The notes: a model not told the origin generated them from the sequence alone. 27,583 nt of DNA from JAOAJF01 sp046295675 (GCA_046295675.1 JBKBMW010000004.1:1-27583), one strand, 5' to 3'. Shown: positions 7,946 through 14,770, counted from the stretch's first letter. Numbers and translations: made by a program.

Positions 7946-8618
7946 AAACCTCTAATTTTTTTCTAACTTTTTTTATTATCTCTGCAGCATCCTTTTGTCC
8001 ACCTAAACCAAATGCCAAAGCAAAAGCAAGGGATATTCCAAAAACAATTCCCTGGACAATTGAAATTATCAATTGATTTATTATACTGGTTTTAAATCCC
8101 ATGGTTTCAAGCGAAACAGTTATTGCTACTAACACTAAAAACCATCTTAAAATTTCTGCTATTTGTTTTTGTCCGAAGAACTTATGCAATTCTAATACTG
8201 ATTCTTTTATCCATTCACCAACAATTGCGGCTAATATTATCAAAAGAGCAGAACCAAACAATAATGGAATATAAGTCAGCAAGAGGTTTAAAAACAATTG
8301 AAGTTGTGGGAATTGTAATATCTCTACTGCAGCCACAAAAAAAAACAGCATTAAATACCATCTAAATAATTTTATAAAAATCGGAGTGAGTTGCTTTCCG
8401 CCTAAAGCATCCTCCACTTTATATTTTTTAAATATCTCCTCAACGTTTAGATAATCCAAAATACGCTTTAATATATTGGCCAAAATTGTGGCTACAAAAT
8501 ACCCAAATAATAGCACAATCAACGAAAGAAAGATATTTGGCACATATTTTATTATGTCATATACCATAGTATTAATGGAATATGCAACCCATTCTGAAAG
8601 TTTTTGAAAATCTATCAT
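7944..8618 (-). CDS. CmpX-like conserved TM-helix membrane protein (small mechanosensitive-channel-related)
   Basis: This 224-residue, highly hydrophobic protein has about five predicted helices. It shows two copies of the conserved TM-helix unit: PNIFLSLIVLLFGYFVATIL near 26-45, followed by a helix into NVEEIFKKY, and later INQLIISIVQGIVFGISLAFALAFGLGG near 180-207. The Gly-rich end (AFGLGG) followed by an amphipathic KDAAEIIKK helix is typical of the CmpX/TM_helix family related to MscS channels. Unlike MscS it lacks the beta domain. It may form or modulate a mechanosensitive channel with the downstream MscS gene, which is inference from position and family. GGTGATTGG is the ribosome site of ATG 8618. 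Confidence 0.8.
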   Translation of the reverse strand: MIDFQKLSEWVAYSINTMVYDIIKYVPNIFLSLIVLLFGYFVATILANILKRILDYLNVEEIFKKYKVEDALGGKQLTPIFIKLFRWYLMLFFFVAAVEILQFPQLQLFLNLLLTYIPLLFGSALLIILAAIVGEWIKESVLELHKFFGQKQIAEILRWFLVLVAITVSLETMGFKTSIINQLIISIVQGIVFGISLAFALAFGLGGQKDAAEIIKKVRKKLEV

Positions 8619-8728
8619 CCAATCACCTATAAAAACATCCCTTTATTATTTAAAAACTTTTTTATTATCTTTTTATTATCTTTGACTTTTTTAATAATCT
8701 TATTAGTTAAATTTTTTCATTTAGTTAA

Positions 8729-8738
8729 ATTTATAAAA
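8729..8738 (+). promoter_or_regulatory. TATA box for endA
   Basis: ATTTATAAAA about 30 bases before ATG 8767 implies a nearly leaderless transcript. Two copies of TTAGTTAAATTT (8703-8714 and 8721-8732) lie over and just upstream of it and could be operator half-sites or simple A+T repetition. Confidence 0.5.
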
Positions 8739-8766
8739 CACCAATTTCTATCTCTTTTAGATAAAA

Positions 8767-9936
8767 ATGAAAATTAAAATTTTAGTTGATAAAAAAGAAA
8801 AAAAAATATTTGTAGATGATCCTTCAACAATTGCAATATTAGAAAACGGGTTTTATGGAAAAAGAGAAGGTAAACTTCTCATTTTAAGTCCTACTGAAGC
8901 TCTTTATTTAATCGATATTCGCAATGGAGTTTGCTTTGATACTTCTTCAAACAATGAAATCAGTTTCAATGAACTAGTCAATCTTTTTTATGAAAAGAAA
9001 CAACTTGCAAAATATTTTGGTTATTGTGGATGGAGAGAAAGAGGGTTGATATTAAGGGACCTTAAGTTTGAAAATCTTAAAGTCTATAAAAAAAGTCCAT
9101 CTATTAAGTATGAGGGTAAAAAAACAATTTTTAAACCATTAAATTGCTCTCTTTATTTTTACAAAGATGACCTTCTCTCTATTTTAGAAGATAAAGAAAA
9201 AGCACAAAAACTTTATTCAGAACATTGGTTTGGTCAACTTGGAGTTTATAAATCAGAACATAAAGGATTAATTACAAAATTTGATATATTTGAAACAATT
9301 TTTTTAACAAAACATTGTAAACTTAAAATAAAAAATTGTTCTTTAGAAGAAGTTTTAGCTACAGCTAAAAAAAAGTATAAAGATTTTGAGAAAATCTATA
9401 AGGTTTATGAAGACTGGCGCTTAAACGGGTTTATTTTAAAGACTGGTTTCAAATTTGGCACCCATTTCAGAATTTATTTTCCAAAAAATCAAAACAATAA
9501 TTTTGAGCATAGTAAGCATGTGTTAGAAGTTTTCTCCAGAAAAAATAAGCAAGTTATCTATAAATGGGCAAGGGCAATCAGGCTTGCCCATTCAGTAAAA
9601 AAAACTTTTGTTTTGGCAATTGATGGACAAAAGAAAGAAATCTCTACAAAAGAAAAGCCATTTTTAGCAGATTTTGTTCTATATTCAAGAAAAAAAGATG
9701 GAATCTCCAAACCATTGAAAGATGATCCATCTTATTTAATGCTTTGTTTGTCTGAGTACAACCTTCTTTCTGGAGAATATCTTGCTCAAGCAATTGAAGA
9801 ATGTAAATCTTTCGGTTTGGGCTTAATCTTAGCTATAGCTGATAGGGAATCTTCAGTAACTTTTTATTTAGTAAACAGAATAGATATCCCTCAATCCAAT
9901 TATGAATACTATCAGTTAGAATGGTTCCTTCCATAA
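8767..9936 (+). CDS. endA: tRNA-splicing endonuclease, fused three-unit (epsilon2-like) form
   Basis: This is a 389-residue protein that cuts the bulge-helix-bulge in pre-tRNAs. The catalytic triad is visible as Tyr237, His248 and Lys278, with spacing (11 and 30) identical to Tyr246/His257/Lys287 of Archaeoglobus EndA. Domain order appears to be: an N-terminal EndA-type domain (1 to ~100, with EALYLID); a complete second unit with its own N domain (~117-200) and catalytic domain (YEDWRLNGFILKTGFKFGTH, ~215-290); and a C-terminal beta-like unit (~305-389) ending YYQLEWFLP. This alphaN-alpha-betaC order and length match the epsilon2 enzyme described in ARMAN archaea rather than the ~180-residue alpha4 or ~305-residue alpha2 forms. 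Epsilon2 enzymes have broad intron-site specificity. The two tRNAs in this window have no introns. Confidence 0.93.
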   Translation: MKIKILVDKKEKKIFVDDPSTIAILENGFYGKREGKLLILSPTEALYLIDIRNGVCFDTSSNNEISFNELVNLFYEKKQLAKYFGYCGWRERGLILRDLKFENLKVYKKSPSIKYEGKKTIFKPLNCSLYFYKDDLLSILEDKEKAQKLYSEHWFGQLGVYKSEHKGLITKFDIFETIFLTKHCKLKIKNCSLEEVLATAKKKYKDFEKIYKVYEDWRLNGFILKTGFKFGTHFRIYFPKNQNNNFEHSKHVLEVFSRKNKQVIYKWARAIRLAHSVKKTFVLAIDGQKKEISTKEKPFLADFVLYSRKKDGISKPLKDDPSYLMLCLSEYNLLSGEYLAQAIEECKSFGLGLILAIADRESSVTFYLVNRIDIPQSNYEYYQLEWFLP

Positions 9937-9975
9937 TATTTTAAAATTTTTTATATTCTTTCTTTATTCTTTTTC

Positions 9976-10905
9976 TTATTCATTCAAAACTTTAATTAAT
10001 TTTTCAATTAGATATTTGTTTCCAACATAAAAAGGAGTTCTTTCATCAACATTTATTACTTCTTTTTCAAGAATAGATTGTTTTCCATCCACAGCTGCTC
10101 CATTTGCATTTACTGCCAAAAAAGCCACAGGATTACATTCATAAGTTATTCTCAATTTTCCTTCTTTATTTTTTTTAGTAGATGGGTAAGCAAAAAATCC
10201 CCCTCTATGTAAAATTTGAGAAAAATCTCCAACTAATGCTCCACAATATCTAACTTTTAATTTTTCTTTTTTAAACAATTCTTTTGCAAAAACTAAAAAT
10301 TTTTCTTCCCAATCAAGTGGATGTCCTCCAATTCCAAAAACCTCTCCAGGTTCAGGAAACTTTAAGTTTTTGTGTAATAAGTAAAATTCTGCACTCCCAT
10401 CTTTATCATAATGTTTTACAAATTCGTGTGTTCCATTTCCAGAAGAATAAATTAATGTGTTTACTGGCCCATACACTTTTATTGCTGAAAGCAGTAGTTT
10501 ATTTCCTTTTTGCGGAAGTTTTTTATTATAAATTCCCAAAATTATTCCAAATATGTTGTTTGAGATTATATTTGACGAACCATCTAAAGGATCAAGGGTG
10601 ATAAAATAATTTCCATAAGGATTTACTATATATGGTTGTTCAATCTCTTCACTGTATATAGTATTAACTTCTTTATTAGTTGCAATATAAGAAAGCAACG
10701 ATTGGTTTGCCCATCTATCTAATTCTGCAACTACCTCTCCATACTTGTTTAGATCATTTTGAGTTCCTTTAAGGTATTTTGGAAAGGTGTCCTGCATTTT
10801 TAATGAATGAAAAGCAAATCTCAAAAATATATCCTGAAGTTGTTCACTTAGACCTTCTTTTGCCAAAAATTCTTTAAGTGTTATATTCTCAAGTCCGTTT
10901 CCCAT
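9976..10905 (-). CDS. fbp: Fructose-1,6-bisphosphatase, class I
   Basis: This 309-residue enzyme hydrolyses fructose 1,6-bisphosphate to fructose 6-phosphate in gluconeogenesis. The metal site DPLDGSSNI is intact, with the upstream acidic YSEEIEQP. The sugar-phosphate region (RYCGALVGDFSQILHRGGFF, YPSTK, GKLRITYECNP) follows the class I FBPase pattern of bacteria and eukaryotes. I chose ATG 10905 (MGNGLENITL). A longer frame from 10986 would overlap the aldolase gene by about 64 bases and add 27 residues unlike the family. It lies 17 bases after the aldolase stop, so the two form an operon. A class I enzyme is not the usual archaeal solution, which is the bifunctional class V or the IMPase-like class IV. 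Confidence 0.93.
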   Translation of the reverse strand: MGNGLENITLKEFLAKEGLSEQLQDIFLRFAFHSLKMQDTFPKYLKGTQNDLNKYGEVVAELDRWANQSLLSYIATNKEVNTIYSEEIEQPYIVNPYGNYFITLDPLDGSSNIISNNIFGIILGIYNKKLPQKGNKLLLSAIKVYGPVNTLIYSSGNGTHEFVKHYDKDGSAEFYLLHKNLKFPEPGEVFGIGGHPLDWEEKFLVFAKELFKKEKLKVRYCGALVGDFSQILHRGGFFAYPSTKKNKEGKLRITYECNPVAFLAVNANGAAVDGKQSILEKEVINVDERTPFYVGNKYLIEKLIKVLNE

Positions 10906-10922
10906 TTTTATCCTATCTATAA

Positions 10923-11687
10923 TCAATTTGAAAAAATTATTTTTTTTAATTTTTCTGTTATCTCCAAAGGTCTTGGATGTTGCCAAACATTTCTTCCAAC
11001 TGCAAAACCTATGCCACCTGCTTGCATAACCTCTTTTGCTTTTGCTAAAAATTCCTCATCAGTTTGCTTTGAACCTCCTGCTGATATCACTTTACATTTT
11101 TGTGCAGCTTGTACTACATATCTAAAACTTTCAACTGAACCAGTATAATTTACCTTTACTATATCTGCTCCTAATTCCAATGCACATCTTGCAGCATATG
11201 CAACTATCTCCTTATCTTTTTCATTTTGCACATATTTTCCTCTTGGATAAGCCCAAACAATGGTTGGTATGCCATAATCCTCGCATTCTGCCCTTATTGT
11301 CCCAAACTCTTTAAACATCTTTGCTTCATTTGGAGAACCAACATATAATGTATATCCTATTGCATCTGCACCAAGTTTTATTGCTTCTTTAACAGTTGCA
11401 ACTGGAGGCGAATAAGCCTCATCTTTTGGAACAATATTTGTTTTACCATTTAATTTTAATACCAATGGAATTTGGCCTGCATAATTTTCCAAATATTTAT
11501 AAGCAATTCCTTTTTGAATTGCAAGTCCAGTAAAACCTCCTTTAACAGCTATATCCAAAACATAATCTGGATTTATGTTTTTTTCATTAAAATCTACTGG
11601 CCCATGTTCCATTCCTTGGTCCATTGCAAGAAGCATAACTCTATTGTTTTTTACAATCCTAGACAATCTTGTTTTATGTCCTGCCAT
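10923..11687 (-). CDS. Class I fructose-bisphosphate aldolase, DhnA/archaeal type
   Basis: This is a 254-residue TIM-barrel aldolase of the archaeal class IA (DhnA) group. Numbered from ATG 11687, the Schiff-base lysine is Lys178 in DIVKVNYTG and the catalytic tyrosine is Tyr147 in WAYPRG. These match Lys177 and Tyr146 of Thermoproteus tenax FBPA. MDQGMEHGP near 22-30 and the phosphate loops SAGGSK and GIGFAVGRN are also intact. It condenses dihydroxyacetone phosphate with glyceraldehyde 3-phosphate, or runs in reverse. A GTG at 11696 could add three residues, but AGGTGA at 11693-11698 is five bases before ATG 11687 and overlaps that GTG, so the ATG is preferred. It is the first gene of the operon with fbp, which points to gluconeogenic flux. 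Confidence 0.96.
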   Translation of the reverse strand: MAGHKTRLSRIVKNNRVMLLAMDQGMEHGPVDFNEKNINPDYVLDIAVKGGFTGLAIQKGIAYKYLENYAGQIPLVLKLNGKTNIVPKDEAYSPPVATVKEAIKLGADAIGYTLYVGSPNEAKMFKEFGTIRAECEDYGIPTIVWAYPRGKYVQNEKDKEIVAYAARCALELGADIVKVNYTGSVESFRYVVQAAQKCKVISAGGSKQTDEEFLAKAKEVMQAGGIGFAVGRNVWQHPRPLEITEKLKKIIFSN

Positions 11688-11692
11688 TCTTT

Positions 11693-11698
11693 TCACCT
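11693..11698 (-). promoter_or_regulatory. Shine-Dalgarno site that fixes the aldolase start
   Basis: AGGTGA, five bases before ATG 11687 on the minus strand. It contains the alternative GTG codon (11694-11696), which argues against initiation there. Confidence 0.65.
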
Positions 11699-11730
11699 AC
11701 ATTAATTCTAACATTAATATTTTTAATATA

Positions 11731-11752
11731 GAGCTTATAAATATAAATATTA
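11731..11752. promoter_or_regulatory. Shared TATA region between aldolase and tRNA-Gly
   Basis: CTTATAAATATAAATATTA contains TATA-like sequence on both strands. It is centred about 29 bases before the tRNA-Gly gene (plus) and about 50 bases before the aldolase start (minus). One element probably serves both divergent transcripts. Confidence 0.4.
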
Positions 11753-11776
11753 TTTTGTCCTTAATTCGTTTTTAAT

Positions 11777-11850
11777 GCGATTGTAGTCTAACCTGGTTAG
11801 GACACGAGATTGCCAATCTCGAAATCCGGGTTCAAATCCCGGCAATCGCA
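11777..11850 (+). tRNA. tRNA-Gly (GCC)
   Basis: The acceptor GCGATTG pairs with CAATCGC and the discriminator is A. The D arm is GTCT/GGAC around AACCTGGTTA. The anticodon stem CGAGA/TCTCG encloses TTGCCAA, with anticodon GCC. The T arm is CCGGG, TTCAAAT, CCCGG. No CCA is encoded and there is no intron. It ends one base before the stop codon of the convergent DtxR-family gene. Confidence 0.97.
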
Positions 11851-11868
11851 TTTATTTTTTCTTTTTTT
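11851..11868 (+). terminator. T-rich terminator after tRNA-Gly, antisense to a lysine tail
   Basis: Runs of six and seven T directly follow the tRNA and fit oligo-T termination. On the other strand the same bases encode the stop codon and the KKKK tail of the regulator, so the tract has two roles. Confidence 0.45.
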
Positions 11869-12229
11869 GCAAACAATTTGGCAAACAATTTGAAATCTTT
11901 TTAATTGTGCTTTCAGAAAGTATATGTTCCATAGCACATGCTTCTTTTTCTGCAATCTTTCTCTCTACTCCTACTTTCTCCAAAAAATTTAGAAGAAGTT
12001 CATATCTTTTTGCTATTTTTTCTGCTACCTCCTTACCTTTTTGACTCAGCTTTACTTTTTGGTAAGGTTTCATTATAATATATCCATCTTTTCTTAGTTT
12101 TTTTAAGGTTATGGAAACAGAAATTTTTGAAATCCTTAATTTTTTTGCTATTTGAGAAGAAGATGCCCCCTCTCCTTTATCAAAAAACATAATTGTTTTA
12201 CAATAATTTTCAATAGTTCTATCTTCCAT
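11852..12229 (-). CDS. Short DtxR/MntR-family metal-dependent regulator
   Basis: This 125-residue protein has an N-terminal winged helix (about 5-60; SSSQIAKKLRISKISVSITLKKLRKDGYI) and a short dimerisation domain with EACAMEH at 96-102. This corresponds to DtxR Cys102, Glu105 and His106 of the primary metal site, here Cys98, Glu101 and His102. The ancillary ligands His79 and Glu83 of DtxR seem to be replaced: the aligned stretch KRYELLLNFL has Tyr and Leu there. The SH3-like third domain is absent. The C-terminus holds Cys115 and Cys119 before a lysine tail. The family represses metal-uptake genes when Fe or Mn is bound. No transporter is adjacent, so its targets are unknown; a candidate operator lies just upstream of its own gene. 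Confidence 0.85.
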   Translation of the reverse strand: MEDRTIENYCKTIMFFDKGEGASSSQIAKKLRISKISVSITLKKLRKDGYIIMKPYQKVKLSQKGKEVAEKIAKRYELLLNFLEKVGVERKIAEKEACAMEHILSESTIKKISNCLPNCLQKKKK

Positions 12230-12234
12230 AGAAA

Positions 12235-12250
12235 GTTATATATGTCTAAC
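12235..12250. promoter_or_regulatory. Candidate operator of the DtxR-family gene
   Basis: GTTATATATGTCTAAC is an imperfect palindrome with GTTA/TAAC ends. It lies 6-21 bases before the ATG at 12229, between the start codon and an A/T-rich TATA-like stretch (about 12252-12260). This is the expected place for autorepression, but the match is inferred from position and symmetry only. Confidence 0.3.
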
Positions 12251-12291
12251 AAATAAAAATATATCTACTGCTATTGATCTCCTTTTCTTAA

Positions 12292-12864
12292 TTAATTTTT
12301 AGCAAAAATTTCTTTCAAAGTCTTGTGAAATTTTTTTAATTTTTTTGAATTTTTATCCATTATCTTATTTATTTCCTTTAGAGCATTTTCAAAATCTGAA
12401 ATTAAATAAAGTGGGACAAGAAGCTGACCATGCCCCATTATCTCAATTGTAATTTTATCTGAAATATAATTTATCCCTCCCCGTTTTACTCCTGCTTTTT
12501 TCATTGCAAGCAAAACTTTATTTGCATTTTTTATATCCTTTGCAATAATATGTAAAATAAAAGGTTCTACTCTCAACCAAAAATATTTTTTATTTTTTAT
12601 AGAATTCAACATAATTAAAAAGTCATCCTTTTTTATCTTATCATGCCAAACAAAAAATTTTTTTGCATCTTTCTTGCTTTTTTTAATATATAAAAGAAGT
12701 ACTCTGCCAGAACAGGAAGAGGAACTCACCAATTCTTTTTGTGAATTTAGAAATTTTAATAAACTAATTATTTTTTTATCCACTTCATTATTTTTCATTG
12801 CTTTTTTTAAAGCTAATAATTTTTTTTCCTTAAATTCATCCCAATTCATAACTTTATTAAACAA
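12292..12864 (-). CDS. taw3: Taw3: wyosine-pathway tRNA(Phe) N4-methyltransferase
   Basis: This 190-residue protein matches the TYW3/Taw3 family, which methylates N4 of the 7-aminocarboxypropyl-demethylwyosine at position 37 of tRNA-Phe using SAM. The N-terminal basic helices (MNWDEFKEKKLLALKKAM) precede SSSSCSGRVLLL near 48-59, the family's conserved Ser-x-Ser-Gly-Arg-like strand. FWLRVEPFILHI and AMKKAGVKRGGI follow, also characteristic. The gene indicates that a wyosine pathway exists in this organism; Taw1 and Taw2 are not in the window. The start at 12864 leaves only 27 bases to the divergent YjbQ gene. Met6 at 12849 is an equally plausible start. Confidence 0.88.
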   Translation of the reverse strand: MFNKVMNWDEFKEKKLLALKKAMKNNEVDKKIISLLKFLNSQKELVSSSSCSGRVLLLYIKKSKKDAKKFFVWHDKIKKDDFLIMLNSIKNKKYFWLRVEPFILHIIAKDIKNANKVLLAMKKAGVKRGGINYISDKITIEIMGHGQLLVPLYLISDFENALKEINKIMDKNSKKLKKFHKTLKEIFAKN

Positions 12865-12891
12865 AAAAAGAGTTAAATATTTGGTGGGAAC

Positions 12892-13305
12892 ATGAAAAGC
12901 TATACTAAATATTTATGGTTTAATACTACAAAAAGAAAAGAAATCGTCCCTATCACTTCTCAAATAGAACAAATTGTTGCTGAATCAAAAATAAAAGAAG
13001 GTTTTTGTTTGGTTAGTGCAATGCATATCACCGCTGCAGTCTATGTGAATGACGAAGAAAGAGGTTTAATTGAAGACATACAGAGTTGGGCAGAAGAATT
13101 AGCTCCAACAAAATCTGATTATAAGCACCATCACACTGGTGAGGATAATGCAGATGCACATCTTAAAAGGATCCTAATTGGCCATCAGGTTATTTTACCA
13201 ATAACAAATGGAAAGCTTGATCTTGGTCCATGGGAAAGAATTTTTTATGCAGAGTTTGATGGACAAAGAAAAAAAAGAATAATTATCAAAATAATTGGAG
13301 AATAA
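12892..13305 (+). CDS. YjbQ/UPF0047 family protein
   Basis: This 137-residue protein covers the entire small UPF0047 (YjbQ) family. His45 (SAMHITAAVYVND), the HHHTGEDNADAH cluster with His79-81 and His90, and GPWERIFYAEFDGQRKKR at 112-129 are the conserved blocks, and the histidines probably bind a metal. Family members form trimers, and some show weak thiamine-phosphate synthase activity. The physiological role is unresolved. GGTGGGA lies two bases before the ATG. It is divergent from taw3 with a 27-base spacer, so at least one promoter must lie inside the neighbour's coding region. Confidence 0.92.
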   Translation: MKSYTKYLWFNTTKRKEIVPITSQIEQIVAESKIKEGFCLVSAMHITAAVYVNDEERGLIEDIQSWAEELAPTKSDYKHHHTGEDNADAHLKRILIGHQVILPITNGKLDLGPWERIFYAEFDGQRKKRIIIKIIGE

Positions 13306-13347
13306 GAAAAAGCAAAAGCTTTTTAAGATTGAATCAAAAAGATTTAT

Positions 13348-14157
13348 ATGCAAGTTCTAGTTGCAGAAAAAGGAAAAGAAAAAGATAAAACACAAAAAAC
13401 CGAGCCAATACAAGACATCAGACAAGCAACTTTACATCTTTATATAGATGGAAAATTACATTCGTTAAATTTTATAGAAAATGGAGAAAATGCAGGTCCA
13501 AAAGTTTTTGAATTTCCAACAAATTATGGTAAACTTAAAATCACAATTTCTCTTGCCCCGATATATTTTGTAAATACTTTTGAAAACATCATCGAAGAAC
13601 TACAAAAGACAGGAATTCATATTTCTCGCTCTCCAGCAGTTGATCTGATAACAGGAAAATCTGCCAAATATTTTGCAATAGTAGTAGATGGAATTGCTTC
13701 TAATAAGGAAGGTAAGCCAATTGTTGATTTGCTCAGTACAAGGTTGGTGTTAATAAACAAAGGCAACACAAACGAAGAAATAGATGAATCATTTTTCATT
13801 AACGATGTATCAATAAAAATAGTAAAATTAGAAACCAAAGATGAACCAACAAGTGTCCAGAGCAAGAGTGATAAAAAAGAAACTCAAGAAATACTTGTTT
13901 ATCCAAATCCAGCTTCTATTGGTTCCATTATAAATATAGATTATCTTATGCCTAAAAAAGGAGAGTATTTTTTAGAATTATATGATTTGAGCGGAAATAA
14001 AATTTGTTCTCTAACTTCAGATTATTCCGCAGGAAAAAATGAGGAAGGAACTTTTGCCTTAAAGCTTCCTGATGGTTTAGCTTCAGGAACTTATATTATT
14101 CTTTTAAAGGATAAAGAAGGAAAAGAGGTAATATCCTCAAAATTAATTGTAGAGTGA
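13348..14157 (+). CDS. Unknown protein with C-terminal T9SS/Por-secretion-tail-like domain
   Basis: This is a 269-residue protein. Residues 182-269 read like the type A sorting tail of the type 9 secretion system: VYPNPAS at 184-190, LYDLSGNKI at 211-219, an LASGTYIILLK strand at 244-254 and a terminal KLIVE. This beta-sandwich also resembles FlgD Ig-like domains. The preceding ~160 residues are beta-rich and not recognised. A Ser/Lys/Glu-rich linker at ~162-181 separates the halves. There is no N-terminal signal peptide, so Sec export followed by T9SS sorting is not supported, and T9SS is otherwise known from Bacteroidota and relatives. The tail could be a borrowed structural module. No ribosome site is seen; a leaderless message is likely. 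Confidence 0.75.
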   Translation: MQVLVAEKGKEKDKTQKTEPIQDIRQATLHLYIDGKLHSLNFIENGENAGPKVFEFPTNYGKLKITISLAPIYFVNTFENIIEELQKTGIHISRSPAVDLITGKSAKYFAIVVDGIASNKEGKPIVDLLSTRLVLINKGNTNEEIDESFFINDVSIKIVKLETKDEPTSVQSKSDKKETQEILVYPNPASIGSIINIDYLMPKKGEYFLELYDLSGNKICSLTSDYSAGKNEEGTFALKLPDGLASGTYIILLKDKEGKEVISSKLIVE

Positions 14158-14188
14158 TTTTTATTTATAAGAAAAAGAGGGAGAAGAA

Positions 14189-14431
14189 ATGAATTTAAAA
14201 ACAAGATATCAACAAAATGTAGAGTCTATATATAGATATGAGGCTTTAAATAAATATATGCTAAAAAAGTTAAGAACTGCTTTTTTAGAGAAAAATTCAA
14301 AAGCATTAAATAAATGGCTATCTCTATTAAATCAAAATGATCATGAATTTGAAGAAGGTTTTTTAAAAAAAGGACATATATTAGTCAAAAAAGAAAAAGT
14401 TAATATTTTTTTATCAAAGCAGCCATTATAA
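14189..14431 (+). CDS. Small lysine-rich hypothetical protein
   Basis: This 80-residue protein is not recognised. It is predominantly helical and basic (RYQQNVESIYRYEALNKYMLKKLRTAF), with an acidic patch HEFEEGF in the middle. There is no signal peptide, transmembrane segment or cysteine. A good ribosome site (AGGGAGA, about 6 bases before ATG) supports translation, and the gene lies 31 bases after the secretion-tail-like protein on the same strand, so the two may be co-transcribed. Lineage-specific function is unknown. Confidence 0.6.
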   Translation: MNLKTRYQQNVESIYRYEALNKYMLKKLRTAFLEKNSKALNKWLSLLNQNDHEFEEGFLKKGHILVKKEKVNIFLSKQPL

Positions 14432-14479
14432 AAGGAAGTAAGCTCTAACTCTATAACTTTTCTTCTTTTCTTTATTTTT

Positions 14480-14665
14480 TTATTTTGAAATTATTGCTCT
14501 CCATATAGTAGTTGGAGAAGTGCCAAAAATCTTGGCAAGTTCTCTTACACTTACTGGATTTGTTAAATAATAACTCCTAATAAAGTCAATTTCTTGTGCA
14601 CTTAATTTTCTTTTTGAGAAAGAAGAGCGTTGCTTAGAGTTAGAACTGACCAAAGAGGATGGCAA
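14480..14665 (-). CDS. Mini helix-turn-helix protein
   Basis: The 61-residue product has a serine-rich basic N-terminus (~1-20) followed by a single HTH of the resolvase/homeodomain-like kind. The segment LSAQEIDFIRSYY is helix 1, SVRELAKIFG is helix 2, and TSPTTIWRAI is the recognition helix. It starts from TTG at 14665, with GGGTG just upstream; no ATG is available in frame before the stop at 14687-14689. The single HTH without any other domain resembles DNA-binding modules left from recombinases or tiny regulators. It faces away from carA across a 163-base spacer that contains an inverted repeat. Confidence 0.6.
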   Translation of the reverse strand: MPSSLVSSNSKQRSSFSKRKLSAQEIDFIRSYYLTNPVSVRELAKIFGTSPTTIWRAIISK

Positions 14666-14713
14666 AACACCCTTTATTTTTGTTATTTAAGTTTTTGAAG
14701 TCTATTTTAACCC

Positions 14714-14740
14714 CCTCTTTTTTGATATAAAAAATAGAGG
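14714..14740. repeat. Inverted repeat between mini-HTH gene and carA
   Basis: CCTCTTTTTT (14714-14723) is complementary to AAAAAA plus GAGG (14729-14734 and 14737-14740) with loop GATAT and a two-base TA bulge. It lies upstream of both divergent genes. It could be an operator for the mini-HTH protein; the A/T core makes chance formation possible. Confidence 0.35.
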
Positions 14741-14770
14741 AAAAAATTTAAATATCTGTGTTTCATTTAT

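Noticed and set aside
8640..8700. Tandem TTTATTATC-like repeats as a CRISPR or iteron array
   Set aside because: There are only two or three degenerate copies with no regular spacers, which is ordinary low-complexity A/T sequence.
10906..10986. Longer FBPase start overlapping the aldolase gene
   Set aside because: It adds 27 residues unlike the family and overlaps the upstream gene; ATG 10905 gives the normal N-terminus.
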